A program made the translations under genes and the position numbers. A stretch of 64,000 nt of DNA from JAZOTK01 sp045534775. GTDB taxonomy: Bacteria > Bacillota > Clostridia > RUG12999. Position 1 is the stretch's first letter; each line of letters starts with the position of its first letter. Below, piece by piece: positions 51,550-60,297 of this stretch. The notes beneath the pieces are model-generated. The model saw only the letters and a list, made by a program, of their open reading frames with translations, made no database searches and was not told the DNA's origin. Where the stretch lies: NCBI GenBank assembly GCA_045534775.1, contig JAZSKI010000008.1:1-64000 (forward strand), written 5' to 3'.

Positions 51550-52911
51550 ATGATACATTGTTATAGTATGTTTGATAACAATATAGTTATTGATGTCTAC
51601 AGCGGCTGTGTGCATATTATGGAAAAGCCTGCCTTTGAGCTTGCAAGGTTCTACGGCGAAAACGGGTTTGACAAGGAAGGCCTCAGCGAGCAGGCAATCG
51701 CCGCTTGCGGCGATATGCCGCGGGAAAGCATAGAAGAGGCATACAGCGAGCTGAAACAGCTTAAAGAGCGTGGAGAGCTTTTTACCGAGGATTGCTATGA
51801 AAGCGTTGCAGGGAATATACGCAAAAGCTCGGTAGTTAAGGCGCTTTGCATACATATCGCCCATGACTGCAATCTGAGATGTAAATATTGCTTTGCCGAC
51901 GAGGGTGCTTATAAAGGGCCGAAAGGGCTTATGAGTGCGGAAACGGGGAAAAAAGCGATAGATTTTGTTATTGAAAAATCCCATGGCAGAAAAAATATTG
52001 AAATTGATTTCTTCGGCGGAGAGCCGCTTGTTAATTTCGAGGTCGTAAAAAAGGTTGTGGAATATGCCCGAGAACAGGAAAAAATCCACGACAAAAACTT
52101 CAGATTTACGATAACCACCAACGGGTTGTTGTTGGATGACGACAAAATCGACTACATAAACAAGAATATGGCGAATATTGTTTTGAGCATTGACGGCAGA
52201 AAAAAGGTTAATGACAGAATGAGAGTACGGGCTGACGGAAGCGGTTGCTATGATGCAATTATTCCTAAATTCAAAAAGGTAGCTGAAAGCAGAAATCAGG
52301 ATAATTATTACGTGCGAGGGACGTTTACCCATAATAATCTTGATTTTTCCGAGGATGTTCTGCACCTGGCGGATCTGGGCTTTAAACAGGTGTCGGTTGA
52401 ACCTGTCGTAGCGCCCTTTGATACGGATTATGCTCTGCAATATGAGGATGTGCCGAAGATTTGTGAGGAATATGAAAAGCTGGCGGCGGAATGTATAAGA
52501 CGAAAGAAAGCGGGAGAAGGCTTTAATTTCTTCCACTTTATGATAGACCTTGAGCAAGGTCCTTGCGTTATTAAAAGACTCAGCGGTTGCGGCAGCGGCT
52601 GCGAATATCTTGCGGTGACACCGGAAGGCGATATTTATCCCTGTCATCAGTTTGTAGGCAATGAGGATTTCAAAATGGGAAATCTGGAAGAAGGCAAAAT
52701 TGATATGGAGATGAAACAAACCTTTGAAAACGCCAATGTCTATACAAAACCCGACTGCAGGAAATGCTGGGCGAAATTCTATTGCAGCGGCGGCTGTGCG
52801 GCTAATGCTTTTAATTTCAACGGCGATATAAACGTCCCATACGATTTGGGATGTGAATTACAGCGGAAAAGGGTTGAATGTGCCATTGCAATTAAGGCGG
52901 AGATGGTATGA
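51550..52911 (+). CDS. scfB: SCIFF thioether-forming radical SAM maturase
   Basis: The 453-residue SPASM-domain radical SAM enzyme has an N-terminal peptide-recognition region (about 1-90), the radical SAM cluster CNLRCKYC near residues 106-113, and FFGGEPLVNFEVVKKV. A C-terminal cysteine-rich SPASM domain includes CEYLAVTPEGDIYPCHQFVG, CRKCWAKFYCSGGCAANAF and a later Cys. It installs thioether links in SCIFF. The gene follows scfA by 83 nt, as in other Clostridia. CGGAG precedes the ATG. Confidence 0.95.
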   Translation: MIHCYSMFDNNIVIDVYSGCVHIMEKPAFELARFYGENGFDKEGLSEQAIAACGDMPRESIEEAYSELKQLKERGELFTEDCYESVAGNIRKSSVVKALCIHIAHDCNLRCKYCFADEGAYKGPKGLMSAETGKKAIDFVIEKSHGRKNIEIDFFGGEPLVNFEVVKKVVEYAREQEKIHDKNFRFTITTNGLLLDDDKIDYINKNMANIVLSIDGRKKVNDRMRVRADGSGCYDAIIPKFKKVAESRNQDNYYVRGTFTHNNLDFSEDVLHLADLGFKQVSVEPVVAPFDTDYALQYEDVPKICEEYEKLAAECIRRKKAGEGFNFFHFMIDLEQGPCVIKRLSGCGSGCEYLAVTPEGDIYPCHQFVGNEDFKMGNLEEGKIDMEMKQTFENANVYTKPDCRKCWAKFYCSGGCAANAFNFNGDINVPYDLGCELQRKRVECAIAIKAEMV

Positions 52912-52977
52912 TTTTTCGATATTGACTAAAAAAAATAAATTTTATTAAATATTTTTACTAAAATTTTACTTTCCCTA

Positions 52978-53006
52978 TTGACTATTTGCCAAAAAAATTG
53001 TATAAT
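52978..53006 (+). promoter_or_regulatory. Promoter of secD-secF
   Basis: TTGACT (52978-52983), 17-bp spacer, TATAAT (53001-53006). Confidence 0.75.
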
Positions 53007-53063
53007 ATAAGGTGATTGATTGTGAAGCGTTATACGCTTAGCATAACGAAGGAGGATAATAAA

Positions 53064-54365
53064 ATGAAGGCGAAAAGTGTAATAAAACTTGTACTTTCCC
53101 TACTTGTAATTGCTATTTTGATTCTTCTGACCGTTTTTGGTGTGAAGCTCGGCAATTATGAATTGAAACCTGCCTATGACGGCATCAAACTCGGATTGGA
53201 TATTAATGGTGGTTCTTACATTGAATACCAGGCCATTGAAAATGTGGATGCTGCTGAAGGCGAAGAAGCTCCGCAAGGAGCAGATAAGAAAAATGTAACC
53301 ACAGAAGAGATTGACACAACTATTGCTATTTTAAGAGCACGTGCTGCATCTCAGGGTTATACAGAAGCAAATGTAATGCATAACGGTAACGGCAGATTCA
53401 GAGTTGAGCTTCCCAGCGTTGGCGATGCAAACGACGCATCCAAAATTTTGGGACAGGTTGCAAGACTGACCTTTGAAGACCCCGAAAACAACGTTGTGTT
53501 AGACGGAAATCAGATTAAAAATGCAACAGCTGCATTTAAGTCTATGGATGGAACAACATCTCAGCATCTTGTTGAGCTTGAGTTCACCGAAGAAGGTCGT
53601 GCAAGATTTGCTGAAGCAACAGGCAGACTTGTAGGTCAGCAGATTTCCATTAAGCTTGACGGTGTAGTACAGTCTGCACCTACCGTACAAGAAAAAATTG
53701 ATTCTGAAAGTGCTGTTATTACCTTAGGTACAGGCGAGGATGTTGACCAGTATGCAAGACAGCTTGCAGGTCTTATCCGTTCAGGCCAGCTTCCCTTTGG
53801 TCTTAAAGAGGTTGGAGCAAGCTCCGTAAGTGCAACTCTCGGACAGAACGCATATCAGAACAGCTTACTTGCAGGTCTTATCAGTATTATCCTTATTGCA
53901 CTGTATATGATAGTATTCTACAGATTGCCGGGTATTATGGCATCTGTTTCGCTGGTATTCTACACAGTTCTTACAATTCTTATTCTCGGTGCCTTCGGTG
54001 TTAACCTCACCCTGCCCGGTATTGCAGGTATTGTACTTTCGCTCGGTATGGCAGTAGATGCCAACGTAGTTATATTCGAACGTATAGCCGAAGAAATGAA
54101 AAACGGAAAAACTCTCCGTGCATCTGTTGATGCAGGCTTTAACAGAGCGCTTACAGCCGTTGTCGATGCCAACATAACAACTCTTATTTCGGCAGGCGTA
54201 TTGTGGGCACTTGGTTCAGGTACCGTAAAGGGTTTTGCAATAACACTCTTTATCGGTGTTGTAGTCAGCATGTTTACTGCAGTATTTGTAACAAAATTCT
54301 TTATAAAACAGCTTATAGGGCTTAACATAAAGAACAGAAAATTATACGGCATAGGAATTAAATAA
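53064..54365 (+). CDS. secD: Protein translocase subunit SecD
   Basis: SecD with SecF uses the proton or sodium gradient to help export proteins through SecYEG. The 433-residue protein has an N-terminal helix, the periplasmic P1 domain beginning KLGLDINGGSYIEYQ and containing RAAASQGYTEANVM. A five-helix RND-type membrane domain follows with GIAGIVLSLGMAVDANVVIFERIAEE. GGAGG lies 8 nt before ATG 53064; an upstream in-frame TTG lacks a site. Confidence 0.95.
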   Translation: MKAKSVIKLVLSLLVIAILILLTVFGVKLGNYELKPAYDGIKLGLDINGGSYIEYQAIENVDAAEGEEAPQGADKKNVTTEEIDTTIAILRARAASQGYTEANVMHNGNGRFRVELPSVGDANDASKILGQVARLTFEDPENNVVLDGNQIKNATAAFKSMDGTTSQHLVELEFTEEGRARFAEATGRLVGQQISIKLDGVVQSAPTVQEKIDSESAVITLGTGEDVDQYARQLAGLIRSGQLPFGLKEVGASSVSATLGQNAYQNSLLAGLISIILIALYMIVFYRLPGIMASVSLVFYTVLTILILGAFGVNLTLPGIAGIVLSLGMAVDANVVIFERIAEEMKNGKTLRASVDAGFNRALTAVVDANITTLISAGVLWALGSGTVKGFAITLFIGVVVSMFTAVFVTKFFIKQLIGLNIKNRKLYGIGIK

Positions 54366-54379
54366 GGAGGTGACTATAC

Positions 54380-55270
54380 ATGTTTAATATAATGAAAAAC
54401 TTTTGGAAAGCATTGATTTTATCAGGTGTTATTATACTTGCAGGTATTGTCACACTTATAATAGGCGGCGGCTTCGAAACAGATATTGACTTCGCAGGCG
54501 GCTCGATGATGCAGATTAACATAGGTCAGGAATTTGAAATTGCTGACGTTGAAGCAATCGTAACAGAAAAAACAGGCAAAAAGGTAGATGTAATTCAAAA
54601 AGCATCAGATGCTACTGCAGAACATCAGGTAATGTTTAAAATGGCAACACTTACTCCCGATGAACGTACAACTGTTTTTGAAGGTTTGAAAGAAAAATAC
54701 GGCCTTGCTGATGAATCGGCAATACTCGCAAGCGATAATATCACCCCGCTTATCAGCAGTGAAATTATCTACAACGCATTGCTGGCAGTATTGATTGCGG
54801 TAATATTAATTCTTATTTATATTACTATAAGATTCACCTTTGCTTCCGGTGTTGCGGCTATAGTAGCACTTATCCACGACGTGCTTATTATGCTCTCGGT
54901 TTACTCTATCTTCCGTTTACCTACAAACGCGTCCTTTGTAGCGGCTATTCTTACAATTATCGGTTATTCCATCAACGATTCCATCGTTATTTTTGACAGA
55001 ATCCGTGAGAATAAGAAATTTGCGAAAAAAGGCGAAGGCTTTGTTGATACCTGCGAAAAGAGCTTGTGGCAAACAATGCGTCGTTCTATTAACACATCGG
55101 TTACAACAGCTATAGTACTTGTAATCCTGGCTGTGCTTGGTTCTGAGTCTATAAGAGCGTTTGTAATACCTCTTATAATCGGTGTAATTGCAGGTACCTA
55201 TTCCTCCATTTTTATAGCATCACCCGTATGGTGTGCTCTTGAAGGCGGATTTAAGAAAAAATCAAAATAG
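54380..55270 (+). CDS. secF: Protein translocase subunit SecF
   Basis: SecF is the partner of SecD. The 296-residue protein has the N-terminal helix and DIDFAGGSMMQI motif, a short periplasmic domain and five membrane helices with ALIHDVLIMLSVYS and ILTIIGYSINDSIVIFDRIREN. It follows secD by 14 nt with AAGGAGGTG as ribosome site. Confidence 0.96.
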   Translation: MFNIMKNFWKALILSGVIILAGIVTLIIGGGFETDIDFAGGSMMQINIGQEFEIADVEAIVTEKTGKKVDVIQKASDATAEHQVMFKMATLTPDERTTVFEGLKEKYGLADESAILASDNITPLISSEIIYNALLAVLIAVILILIYITIRFTFASGVAAIVALIHDVLIMLSVYSIFRLPTNASFVAAILTIIGYSINDSIVIFDRIRENKKFAKKGEGFVDTCEKSLWQTMRRSINTSVTTAIVLVILAVLGSESIRAFVIPLIIGVIAGTYSSIFIASPVWCALEGGFKKKSK

Positions 55271-55284
55271 GGGTGACATAAGAA

Positions 55285-55614
55285 ATGAATAAGTTTTTGA
55301 AAATTTTTGATAAATATACAGTATGTGTATGGGCGATTGTGATTTTACTTGTGACATCAATTACTATTGTACCCTTTGCCCCCGGTGCATTCACAATATT
55401 CGGTCTCAGAATACCGCTGACACCCATACTTGTTATGCTCCCCATTCTTATGGGTATTGTATATGCAATTCTTGTTTCTTATGAAACACCCGCTATGACA
55501 GCTAAGAAGAAAAATATTTTCAGAATAGTGAAGCTGATAACCTTTTTACTGTTCTACGTGCTTACAATAGCTGTAATTGTTTATGCGGCAGTTAAAGGTA
55601 TGATAAGATTTTAA
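55285..55614 (+). CDS. Hypothetical small membrane protein
   Basis: The 109-residue protein has three or four hydrophobic helices (about 15-35, 45-66, 80-105) and no motif that I recognise. It starts 14 nt after secF and ends just before a terminator, so it is the last gene of the secDF transcription unit. A role in or near the Sec machinery is possible but only by position. Confidence 0.7.
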   Translation: MNKFLKIFDKYTVCVWAIVILLVTSITIVPFAPGAFTIFGLRIPLTPILVMLPILMGIVYAILVSYETPAMTAKKKNIFRIVKLITFLLFYVLTIAVIVYAAVKGMIRF

Positions 55615-55620
55615 TTATGA

Positions 55621-55655
55621 GAAAAGGACCGTAACAGAGTTGCGGTCCTTTTTAA
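55621..55655 (+). terminator. Terminator after the secDF unit
   Basis: AAAAGGACCGTAAC-agag-TTGCGGTCCTTTTT: about 12 paired bases and a T-run. Confidence 0.88.
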
Positions 55656-55674
55656 GAAATTACGGAGAAAATTT

Positions 55675-56631
55675 ATGCGTAAATTTATTATAAACAAAAA
55701 CGATGCAAATCAAAGACTTGATAAATTTATCACTAAAGCAGTACCGTCACTTCCTGCATCACTTTTGTATAAATATATCCGAAAAAAGAGAATAAAAATT
55801 AACGGCAAAAAAGCTGAGCTTTCATACCGCCTGTGCGAAGGCGATGCGGCTGAGCTTTATATAAATGACGAATTTTTTGAAGCTGTAACAGAGGATAACG
55901 CATTTTTACATGCATCGGGCGATATTACGGTGATATATGAAGATGAAAATATCATGGCAGTGTATAAACCCCGCGGGTTGGTGGTCCACGAGGATGATGA
56001 AGGTGAAAAAATAAATACTCTCATAAGCAGAATAAAAAAATATTTATATGATAAAGGCGAATACGACCCTGTGGAGGAAACCAGCTTTACCCCTTCGTTA
56101 TGTAACAGGATTGACCGTAACACGGAAGGAATAGTGCTTGCGGCGAAAAATGCCGAGACTCTGCGGATAATAAACGAAAAGATTAAAAACCGTGAAATCA
56201 GGAAGTTTTATTACTGTATAGTAAAGGGGAGATTTCCGGATAGAGAAAAAACGGAAAAAGCCTATCTGATAAAAGATGAAACAAAAAAACAGGTTAAGAT
56301 TTTCTCAAAACCGCAGGCAGGGGCGAAAACCGTCCTGACCCGTTATAAGGTCATAAAAGAGAAGGCAGGCGAGACACTCCTGGAGATAGAACTGCTGACA
56401 GGCAGGACTCATCAGATAAGAGCACATCTGGCATTTTTGGGACATCCGCTGCTGGGGGACACCAAATACGGCGACCCGGAATATAATAGAACAAAAAATG
56501 AAAAATATCAGGCACTTTGTGCATATAAACTGATTTTTGATTTTGTAGGGGAAGCATCAATCCTGGGATATCTGAAAGGGAAGGAAATCTTACTTCCCGG
56601 AGAAAAAATAGGATTACTCAAAAAAATATAG
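55675..56631 (+). CDS. RluA-family pseudouridine synthase with S4 domain
   Basis: The 318-residue enzyme has an N-terminal S4 RNA-binding domain (about 10-70, [31 protein letters not shown]) and the RluA catalytic motif [14 protein letters not shown] (aspartate near residue 147), with [14 protein letters not shown]. It makes pseudouridine in rRNA or tRNA; the exact site is not readable. Only 20 nt separate it from the upstream terminator. It probably shares transcription with the HD gene downstream. Confidence 0.9.
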   Translation: MRKFIINKNDANQRLDKFITKAVPSLPASLLYKYIRKKRIKINGKKAELSYRLCEGDAAELYINDEFFEAVTEDNAFLHASGDITVIYEDENIMAVYKPRGLVVHEDDEGEKINTLISRIKKYLYDKGEYDPVEETSFTPSLCNRIDRNTEGIVLAAKNAETLRIINEKIKNREIRKFYYCIVKGRFPDREKTEKAYLIKDETKKQVKIFSKPQAGAKTVLTRYKVIKEKAGETLLEIELLTGRTHQIRAHLAFLGHPLLGDTKYGDPEYNRTKNEKYQALCAYKLIFDFVGEASILGYLKGKEILLPGEKIGLLKKI

Positions 56632-56642
56632 GGGGTAAAAGA

Positions 56643-57245
56643 ATGGATGTTAAGCTTATAACGGAAATTGCCGAAGAAAATATGAAAAACATAGTAAGTC
56701 ACAGCGACCGCGAAAAGGGCTGGACTTTGGCACACGGAAAAAGAACGGCAAAGCTGGTAATAAACCTGCGAAAAAAACTGTTTCCCGGCAATACGGCATC
56801 TGACGAAGTGCTTTATACGGCGGCGTTGTTCCACGATATCGGCAGACAACACGAGAACCACGAGAAGGCAGGAGCAATTTTAACAAAAAATTTGCTTGAC
56901 GAATACCTTACGTCTGAAGAAATGGACGAAATCAGCTATATTATATCCAACCATAACACATATAAAACCGCTATGACCGATAACCTGAAGCTGGTGCAGG
57001 ACGCGGATATAATTGACCACCACGGAGCTATGTTTATCTGGCTTACTATGCACATAGCGGCAGAGAAGGATATAAGTGTCGAAAAATGTCTTGAAATGTT
57101 CGCCGAATATAACACTCCCGATAATACTTTATGTAACGGCGAATTACTTAACTTTGATTTTTCAAAAGAAATTTTAAAATCAAGATATGCCTTTGAACAG
57201 CAGTTTTTTGAAAAATTAAGTCTTGAGCAGAAAGGTATTTTTTAA
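56643..57245 (+). CDS. HD-domain phosphohydrolase
   Basis: The 200-residue protein has HD-family metal ligands: H in LAHGKRTAKL, the HD pair in ALFHDIGRQHENHEKAG, YIISNHN and a later DADIIDHHG. Such proteins hydrolyse nucleotides or phosphomonoesters; the substrate is not known. It is 11 nt after the pseudouridine synthase gene and 72 nt before the sigG fragment. Confidence 0.82.
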   Translation: MDVKLITEIAEENMKNIVSHSDREKGWTLAHGKRTAKLVINLRKKLFPGNTASDEVLYTAALFHDIGRQHENHEKAGAILTKNLLDEYLTSEEMDEISYIISNHNTYKTAMTDNLKLVQDADIIDHHGAMFIWLTMHIAAEKDISVEKCLEMFAEYNTPDNTLCNGELLNFDFSKEILKSRYAFEQQFFEKLSLEQKGIF

Positions 57246-57317
57246 ATCAGACTAAGATGAGCGTTCTTTGGTAATAATATTAGTGAAAACCAATATTTTA
57301 CCGGAGGATGCTTTTTT

Positions 57318-57605
57318 ATGACAAATAAGGTAGAAATTTGCGGAGTTAATACTTCAAAACTCCCGATTTTATCACGGGACCAAAAGAAGAAACTGTTTGA
57401 ACAGATTAAACAAGGCAATGCGGCGGCAAGAGACGAGTTTGTGCAGGGAAATTTAAGGTTGGTACTGAGTGTGCTCAAACGCTTTTCGGGCCGGGGAGAA
57501 AATATTGACGATTTATTTCAGGTAGGGTGCGTAGGTCTGATTAAGGCAATAGATAATTTTGATACAAGCCAGAACGTTCAGTTTTCCACCTACGCCGTAC
57601 CCATG
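57318..57605 (+). pseudogene. sigG: RNA polymerase sporulation sigma factor SigG, N-terminal third, interrupted by a mobile element
   Basis: The 96 codons from ATG 57318 encode NKVEICGVNTSKLPILSRDQ, then NLRLVLSVLKRFSGRGE, DDLFQVGCVGLIKAIDNFD and QFSTYAVPM. This is a clean match to SigG up to the end of sigma region 2. In intact SigG the next residues are IIGEIRRYLRD, but here the frame changes to unrelated phage-type sequence from 57606. Regions 3 and 4 are absent from the window. GGAGG precedes the ATG by 8 nt. SigG drives late forespore genes, so sporulation would require the gene to be rejoined or a second copy elsewhere. Confidence 0.88.
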
Positions 57606-57632
57606 AATGTACCTTGTAGAAATGAGGTATAT

Positions 57633-58136
57633 ATGAGACCAAGAAAATGGACGGAAACCGCTATAAAACAGGCTTTTGATGATTTTATTAGACAATATGA
57701 TAGACTACCGACAAAACAGGAAATGTATGAAAAATATAATGGTAAATTCCCACGACCAATATCTGTAAAATTAACATTAGGAATAACATTAGATAAATAT
57801 TTACAACTAAATTATACTACACACTATAAAAGAAAACAAGCAAGAATTTATGGAGTTATGCCTGACGAATATTGGATTGAGGACTTTAAAAGACAGTATA
57901 TAGAATATAATTACCCAGTTGAATGTATATATAATAAACTTCGTAAACCTCAAACACCAAACACCGAAACGTTGGCAAAGATTATAGGAGTAACGACTTG
58001 GTGTGAAGTTTTAGCCTATTGTGGATTCGAAGAAGAAAAAACAGTCTTACACGGCGAATTGATTTTTGAAGAAACATTGGAAAATTATCAAAAGTTAAAT
58101 ACAAAATTACAAAAAATACTTAAAGATTTAGAATAA
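57633..58136 (+). CDS. Phage protein with homing-endonuclease-associated-repeat-like modules, in frame with the sigG fragment
   Basis: The frame of sigG stays open across the junction to 58136, giving a potential 272-residue fusion. An internal ATG at 57633 with GAGGT just upstream probably gives the element's own 167-residue protein. It has a basic start (RPRKW) and a module AFDDFIRQYDRLPTKQEMYE followed by YNGKFPRPISVKLTLG, like the helical repeats found beside homing endonucleases. A second weaker copy follows (KPQTPNTETLAKIIGVTTW). Such repeats bind DNA. Function is otherwise unknown. A strong terminator follows. Confidence 0.6.
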   Translation: MRPRKWTETAIKQAFDDFIRQYDRLPTKQEMYEKYNGKFPRPISVKLTLGITLDKYLQLNYTTHYKRKQARIYGVMPDEYWIEDFKRQYIEYNYPVECIYNKLRKPQTPNTETLAKIIGVTTWCEVLAYCGFEEEKTVLHGELIFEETLENYQKLNTKLQKILKDLE

Positions 58137-58158
58137 GCCTTCGGGCTTATTTTTTTTG
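58132..58158 (+). terminator. Terminator
   Basis: AATAAGCC-ttcg-GGCTTATT followed by a run of T; it overlaps the stop codon of the upstream gene. Confidence 0.9.
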
Positions 58159-58223
58159 TGCAAACTTGAAAATAAATAGAGAATAATATAGTGTGGGTGG
58201 CTATTTAAACCAATTGAAGAAGA

Positions 58224-59018
58224 ATGGTAATTAAACACTCATTTTATCAGGAGGTGATAAACATAGACTGTAAACTTTGGCAAGGAGATTGCCTTAAATT
58301 GATGCAAAACATTGAAGACAAAAGTGTTGATTGCATCATTGCTGACTTACCTTATGGAACTACAGCTTGCAAGTGGGATTCAGTGATAAATTTAGAACAA
58401 TTATGGTCGCATTATAAAAGAATAATAAAAGATAAAGGTGCAATCATTCTTTTTGGACAAGAACCCTTTAGTAGCAAAGTAAGAAATTCAAATTTGGAGT
58501 GGTATAGATATGATTGGATTTGGCAAAAACAAAAGCCATCTAATTTTCAGTTGATGAACTATCAGTGCGGTAGAGTACACGAAAATATAATGGTGTTTAG
58601 TCCTGCTAAAGCTTGTTACATTAAGAATGGCAATACAATGAATTACTATCCTCAAATGACAACTAGAGAAAATATTAGAAAAGCCAATGTAAAGATTTAT
58701 GGTAATGCTGATAAAAATATTTTACATAGTTACAAAAATGGAGAAAAAGATAATTATAAAGAATATTCTGAAAAACATCCAATTTCAATAATCCAATTTA
58801 ACACAGAAATCAAAAAGACCCATCAGGTACAAAAGCCGCTTGCTTTAATTGAATATTTAATCAAAACATACACAAAAGAGAACGATGTAGTATTGGATAA
58901 CTGTATGGGGTCTGGTACAACTGGCGTAGGATGTAAGAATCTAAATAGAAATTTCATAGGAATAGAATTGGACGAAGAGATATTTAAAGATGCTAAAAAC
59001 AGAATATTTGGCAGTTAA
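58224..59018 (+). CDS. Beta-class DNA (adenine-N6 or cytosine-N4) methyltransferase
   Basis: Motif IV ADLPYG comes first and the SAM-binding motif I DNCMGSGTTGVGC comes last, the beta-class order typical of N6_N4_Mtase phage enzymes. The length of about 252-264 residues is normal. No restriction nuclease is adjacent, so it is an orphan methyltransferase, perhaps for self-protection. The start is unclear: AGGAGGTG at 58249-58256 is optimally placed for ATA 58263, where homologous proteins usually begin, whereas the first ATG at 58224 lies upstream of that site. Confidence 0.88.
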   Translation: MVIKHSFYQEVINIDCKLWQGDCLKLMQNIEDKSVDCIIADLPYGTTACKWDSVINLEQLWSHYKRIIKDKGAIILFGQEPFSSKVRNSNLEWYRYDWIWQKQKPSNFQLMNYQCGRVHENIMVFSPAKACYIKNGNTMNYYPQMTTRENIRKANVKIYGNADKNILHSYKNGEKDNYKEYSEKHPISIIQFNTEIKKTHQVQKPLALIEYLIKTYTKENDVVLDNCMGSGTTGVGCKNLNRNFIGIELDEEIFKDAKNRIFGS

Positions 59019-59042
59019 AACATTTATTTTATGGAGGTTTTT

Positions 59043-59312
59043 ATGAGTATTATCGAGCGATTAAAACTATGGTATCGGCAGAATAAATGCAATCATAGCA
59101 ATTTCAAAAATATATCATCGACCACATTTTTTATAGACAGTGCGAAAAGGTTCCCTGCTCGTACAACTTATATAAGAGAATGTACGGATTGTAGATTATT
59201 ATATGAACAAGATTCTGTACGTTTTTATAGAGCCGAAAATACTTATTCCATATTTCCTTCTAACCAAATCAGGAGATTAAGTAAAAAAGAAAGAGAAAAA
59301 TTCGGTAAATAA
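59043..59312 (+). CDS. Hypothetical phage protein with Cys/His cluster
   Basis: The 89-residue basic protein contains CNHSNFK near the N-terminus and CTDC in the middle, which could bind one zinc ion. I do not recognise the family. GGAGG precedes ATG 59043. It is transcribed with the methyltransferases on either side. Confidence 0.65.
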   Translation: MSIIERLKLWYRQNKCNHSNFKNISSTTFFIDSAKRFPARTTYIRECTDCRLLYEQDSVRFYRAENTYSIFPSNQIRRLSKKEREKFGK

Positions 59313-59319
59313 ATTTTTT

Positions 59320-59535
59320 ATGAGGGAGATTATTTCGGGAGATAACAGATGTGCAAGAATTTATGATTTAAAACAAAAGATTCAATATCCCCCCACCGAT
59401 ATAGGTACTTATGTCTTAGAAGAGGATATTGATTTGATGGATAGGGTGTTTGTCGATGATGGAAAGGTATCAACAATTATGACTGACACTATAGAGAATA
59501 AATTAATAATGACGTCGGTTAAAAAGAGGAGGTGA
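59320..59535 (+). CDS. Hypothetical small phage protein
   Basis: The 71-residue protein has no recognised motif. The start lacks a good ribosome site, and the end overlaps the second methyltransferase gene by 4 nt (GTGA). It looks like an ordinary small phage accessory protein; translation is supported only by position and coding-like composition. Confidence 0.5.
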   Translation: MREIISGDNRCARIYDLKQKIQYPPTDIGTYVLEEDIDLMDRVFVDDGKVSTIMTDTIENKLIMTSVKKRR

Positions 59536-60263
59536 GATATATCGAGGTTAATAAAATTTACAATGAAGATTGTATTACATATATGAAAACATTACCAGAA
59601 AATTGTATAGACTTGATTATTGCAGATCCACCCTATTATGGCATCTTAAAAGAAGACTGGGACAACCAATGGAAAACAGAAGAGGAGTATTTGCAATGGT
59701 GCGAGGAATGGACTGTAGAATGTAGTCGTGTTTTAAAATCTGATGGAAGTTTTTATATTTGGGGATGTTTCGGAGAGAATAACTTGGTTTTTGCCAAGTA
59801 TGCTTTAATTGCTAATAAGTATTTTGATTTTAAAAATTGGATTAACTGGCGAAAAGAATACGGATTTCGAGGCAAGACAAATTTTTCATACAAAAAAGAA
59901 GAATTGCTTTATTTTGTTAAAAATAAAACCAACTATAAGTTTAACTATTTCGATATTAAAGAACCAGCTACTCGAAGTGGAGCAAAAGAGGGCGATACAA
60001 GAGTGCCATCTAATATATGGGAGTTTAAATACAATAATGTTAGCAAAGAAAGAGTCAAAGGGTTTCCGTGTCAAAAACCTCTTGCAAGTGCTGAGAGAAT
60101 AATCAAGGCAAGCAGCAACGAAGGAGATTTAGTTTATATTCCATTTGCTGGTAGCGGAACGGAAATAGTGGGGTGTATAAATACAAATAGGAATTATATT
60201 GCAACCGAAATCAACAAGGAATATATTGATAAAATTATTTGTTGCCGAATGGATGTAAGATAG
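59532..60263 (+). CDS. Beta-class DNA methyltransferase (second copy type)
   Basis: The 243-residue enzyme has motif IV ADPPYYG near residue 32 and motif I IPFAGSGTEIVGC near the C-terminus. A WINWRKEYGFRGKTNFSYKKEEL stretch is common in phage N4/N6 methyltransferases. It is distinct in sequence from the enzyme at 58224. A GTG at 59532 overlaps the AGGAGGTGA ribosome site; ATC 59541 is better spaced, so the true start is uncertain. No cognate nuclease is near. Confidence 0.88.
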   Translation: MRYIEVNKIYNEDCITYMKTLPENCIDLIIADPPYYGILKEDWDNQWKTEEEYLQWCEEWTVECSRVLKSDGSFYIWGCFGENNLVFAKYALIANKYFDFKNWINWRKEYGFRGKTNFSYKKEELLYFVKNKTNYKFNYFDIKEPATRSGAKEGDTRVPSNIWEFKYNNVSKERVKGFPCQKPLASAERIIKASSNEGDLVYIPFAGSGTEIVGCINTNRNYIATEINKEYIDKIICCRMDVR

Positions 60264-60297
60264 AATACACATTTCATGGTGGAAATTGAGGTGAAAT

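Noticed and set aside
51490..52719. A 409-codon open frame antisense to the SCIFF maturase gene
   Set aside because: The composition is unlike a protein (repeated F/H/I-rich stretches), it lacks a ribosome site, and it lies opposite a clear radical SAM gene.
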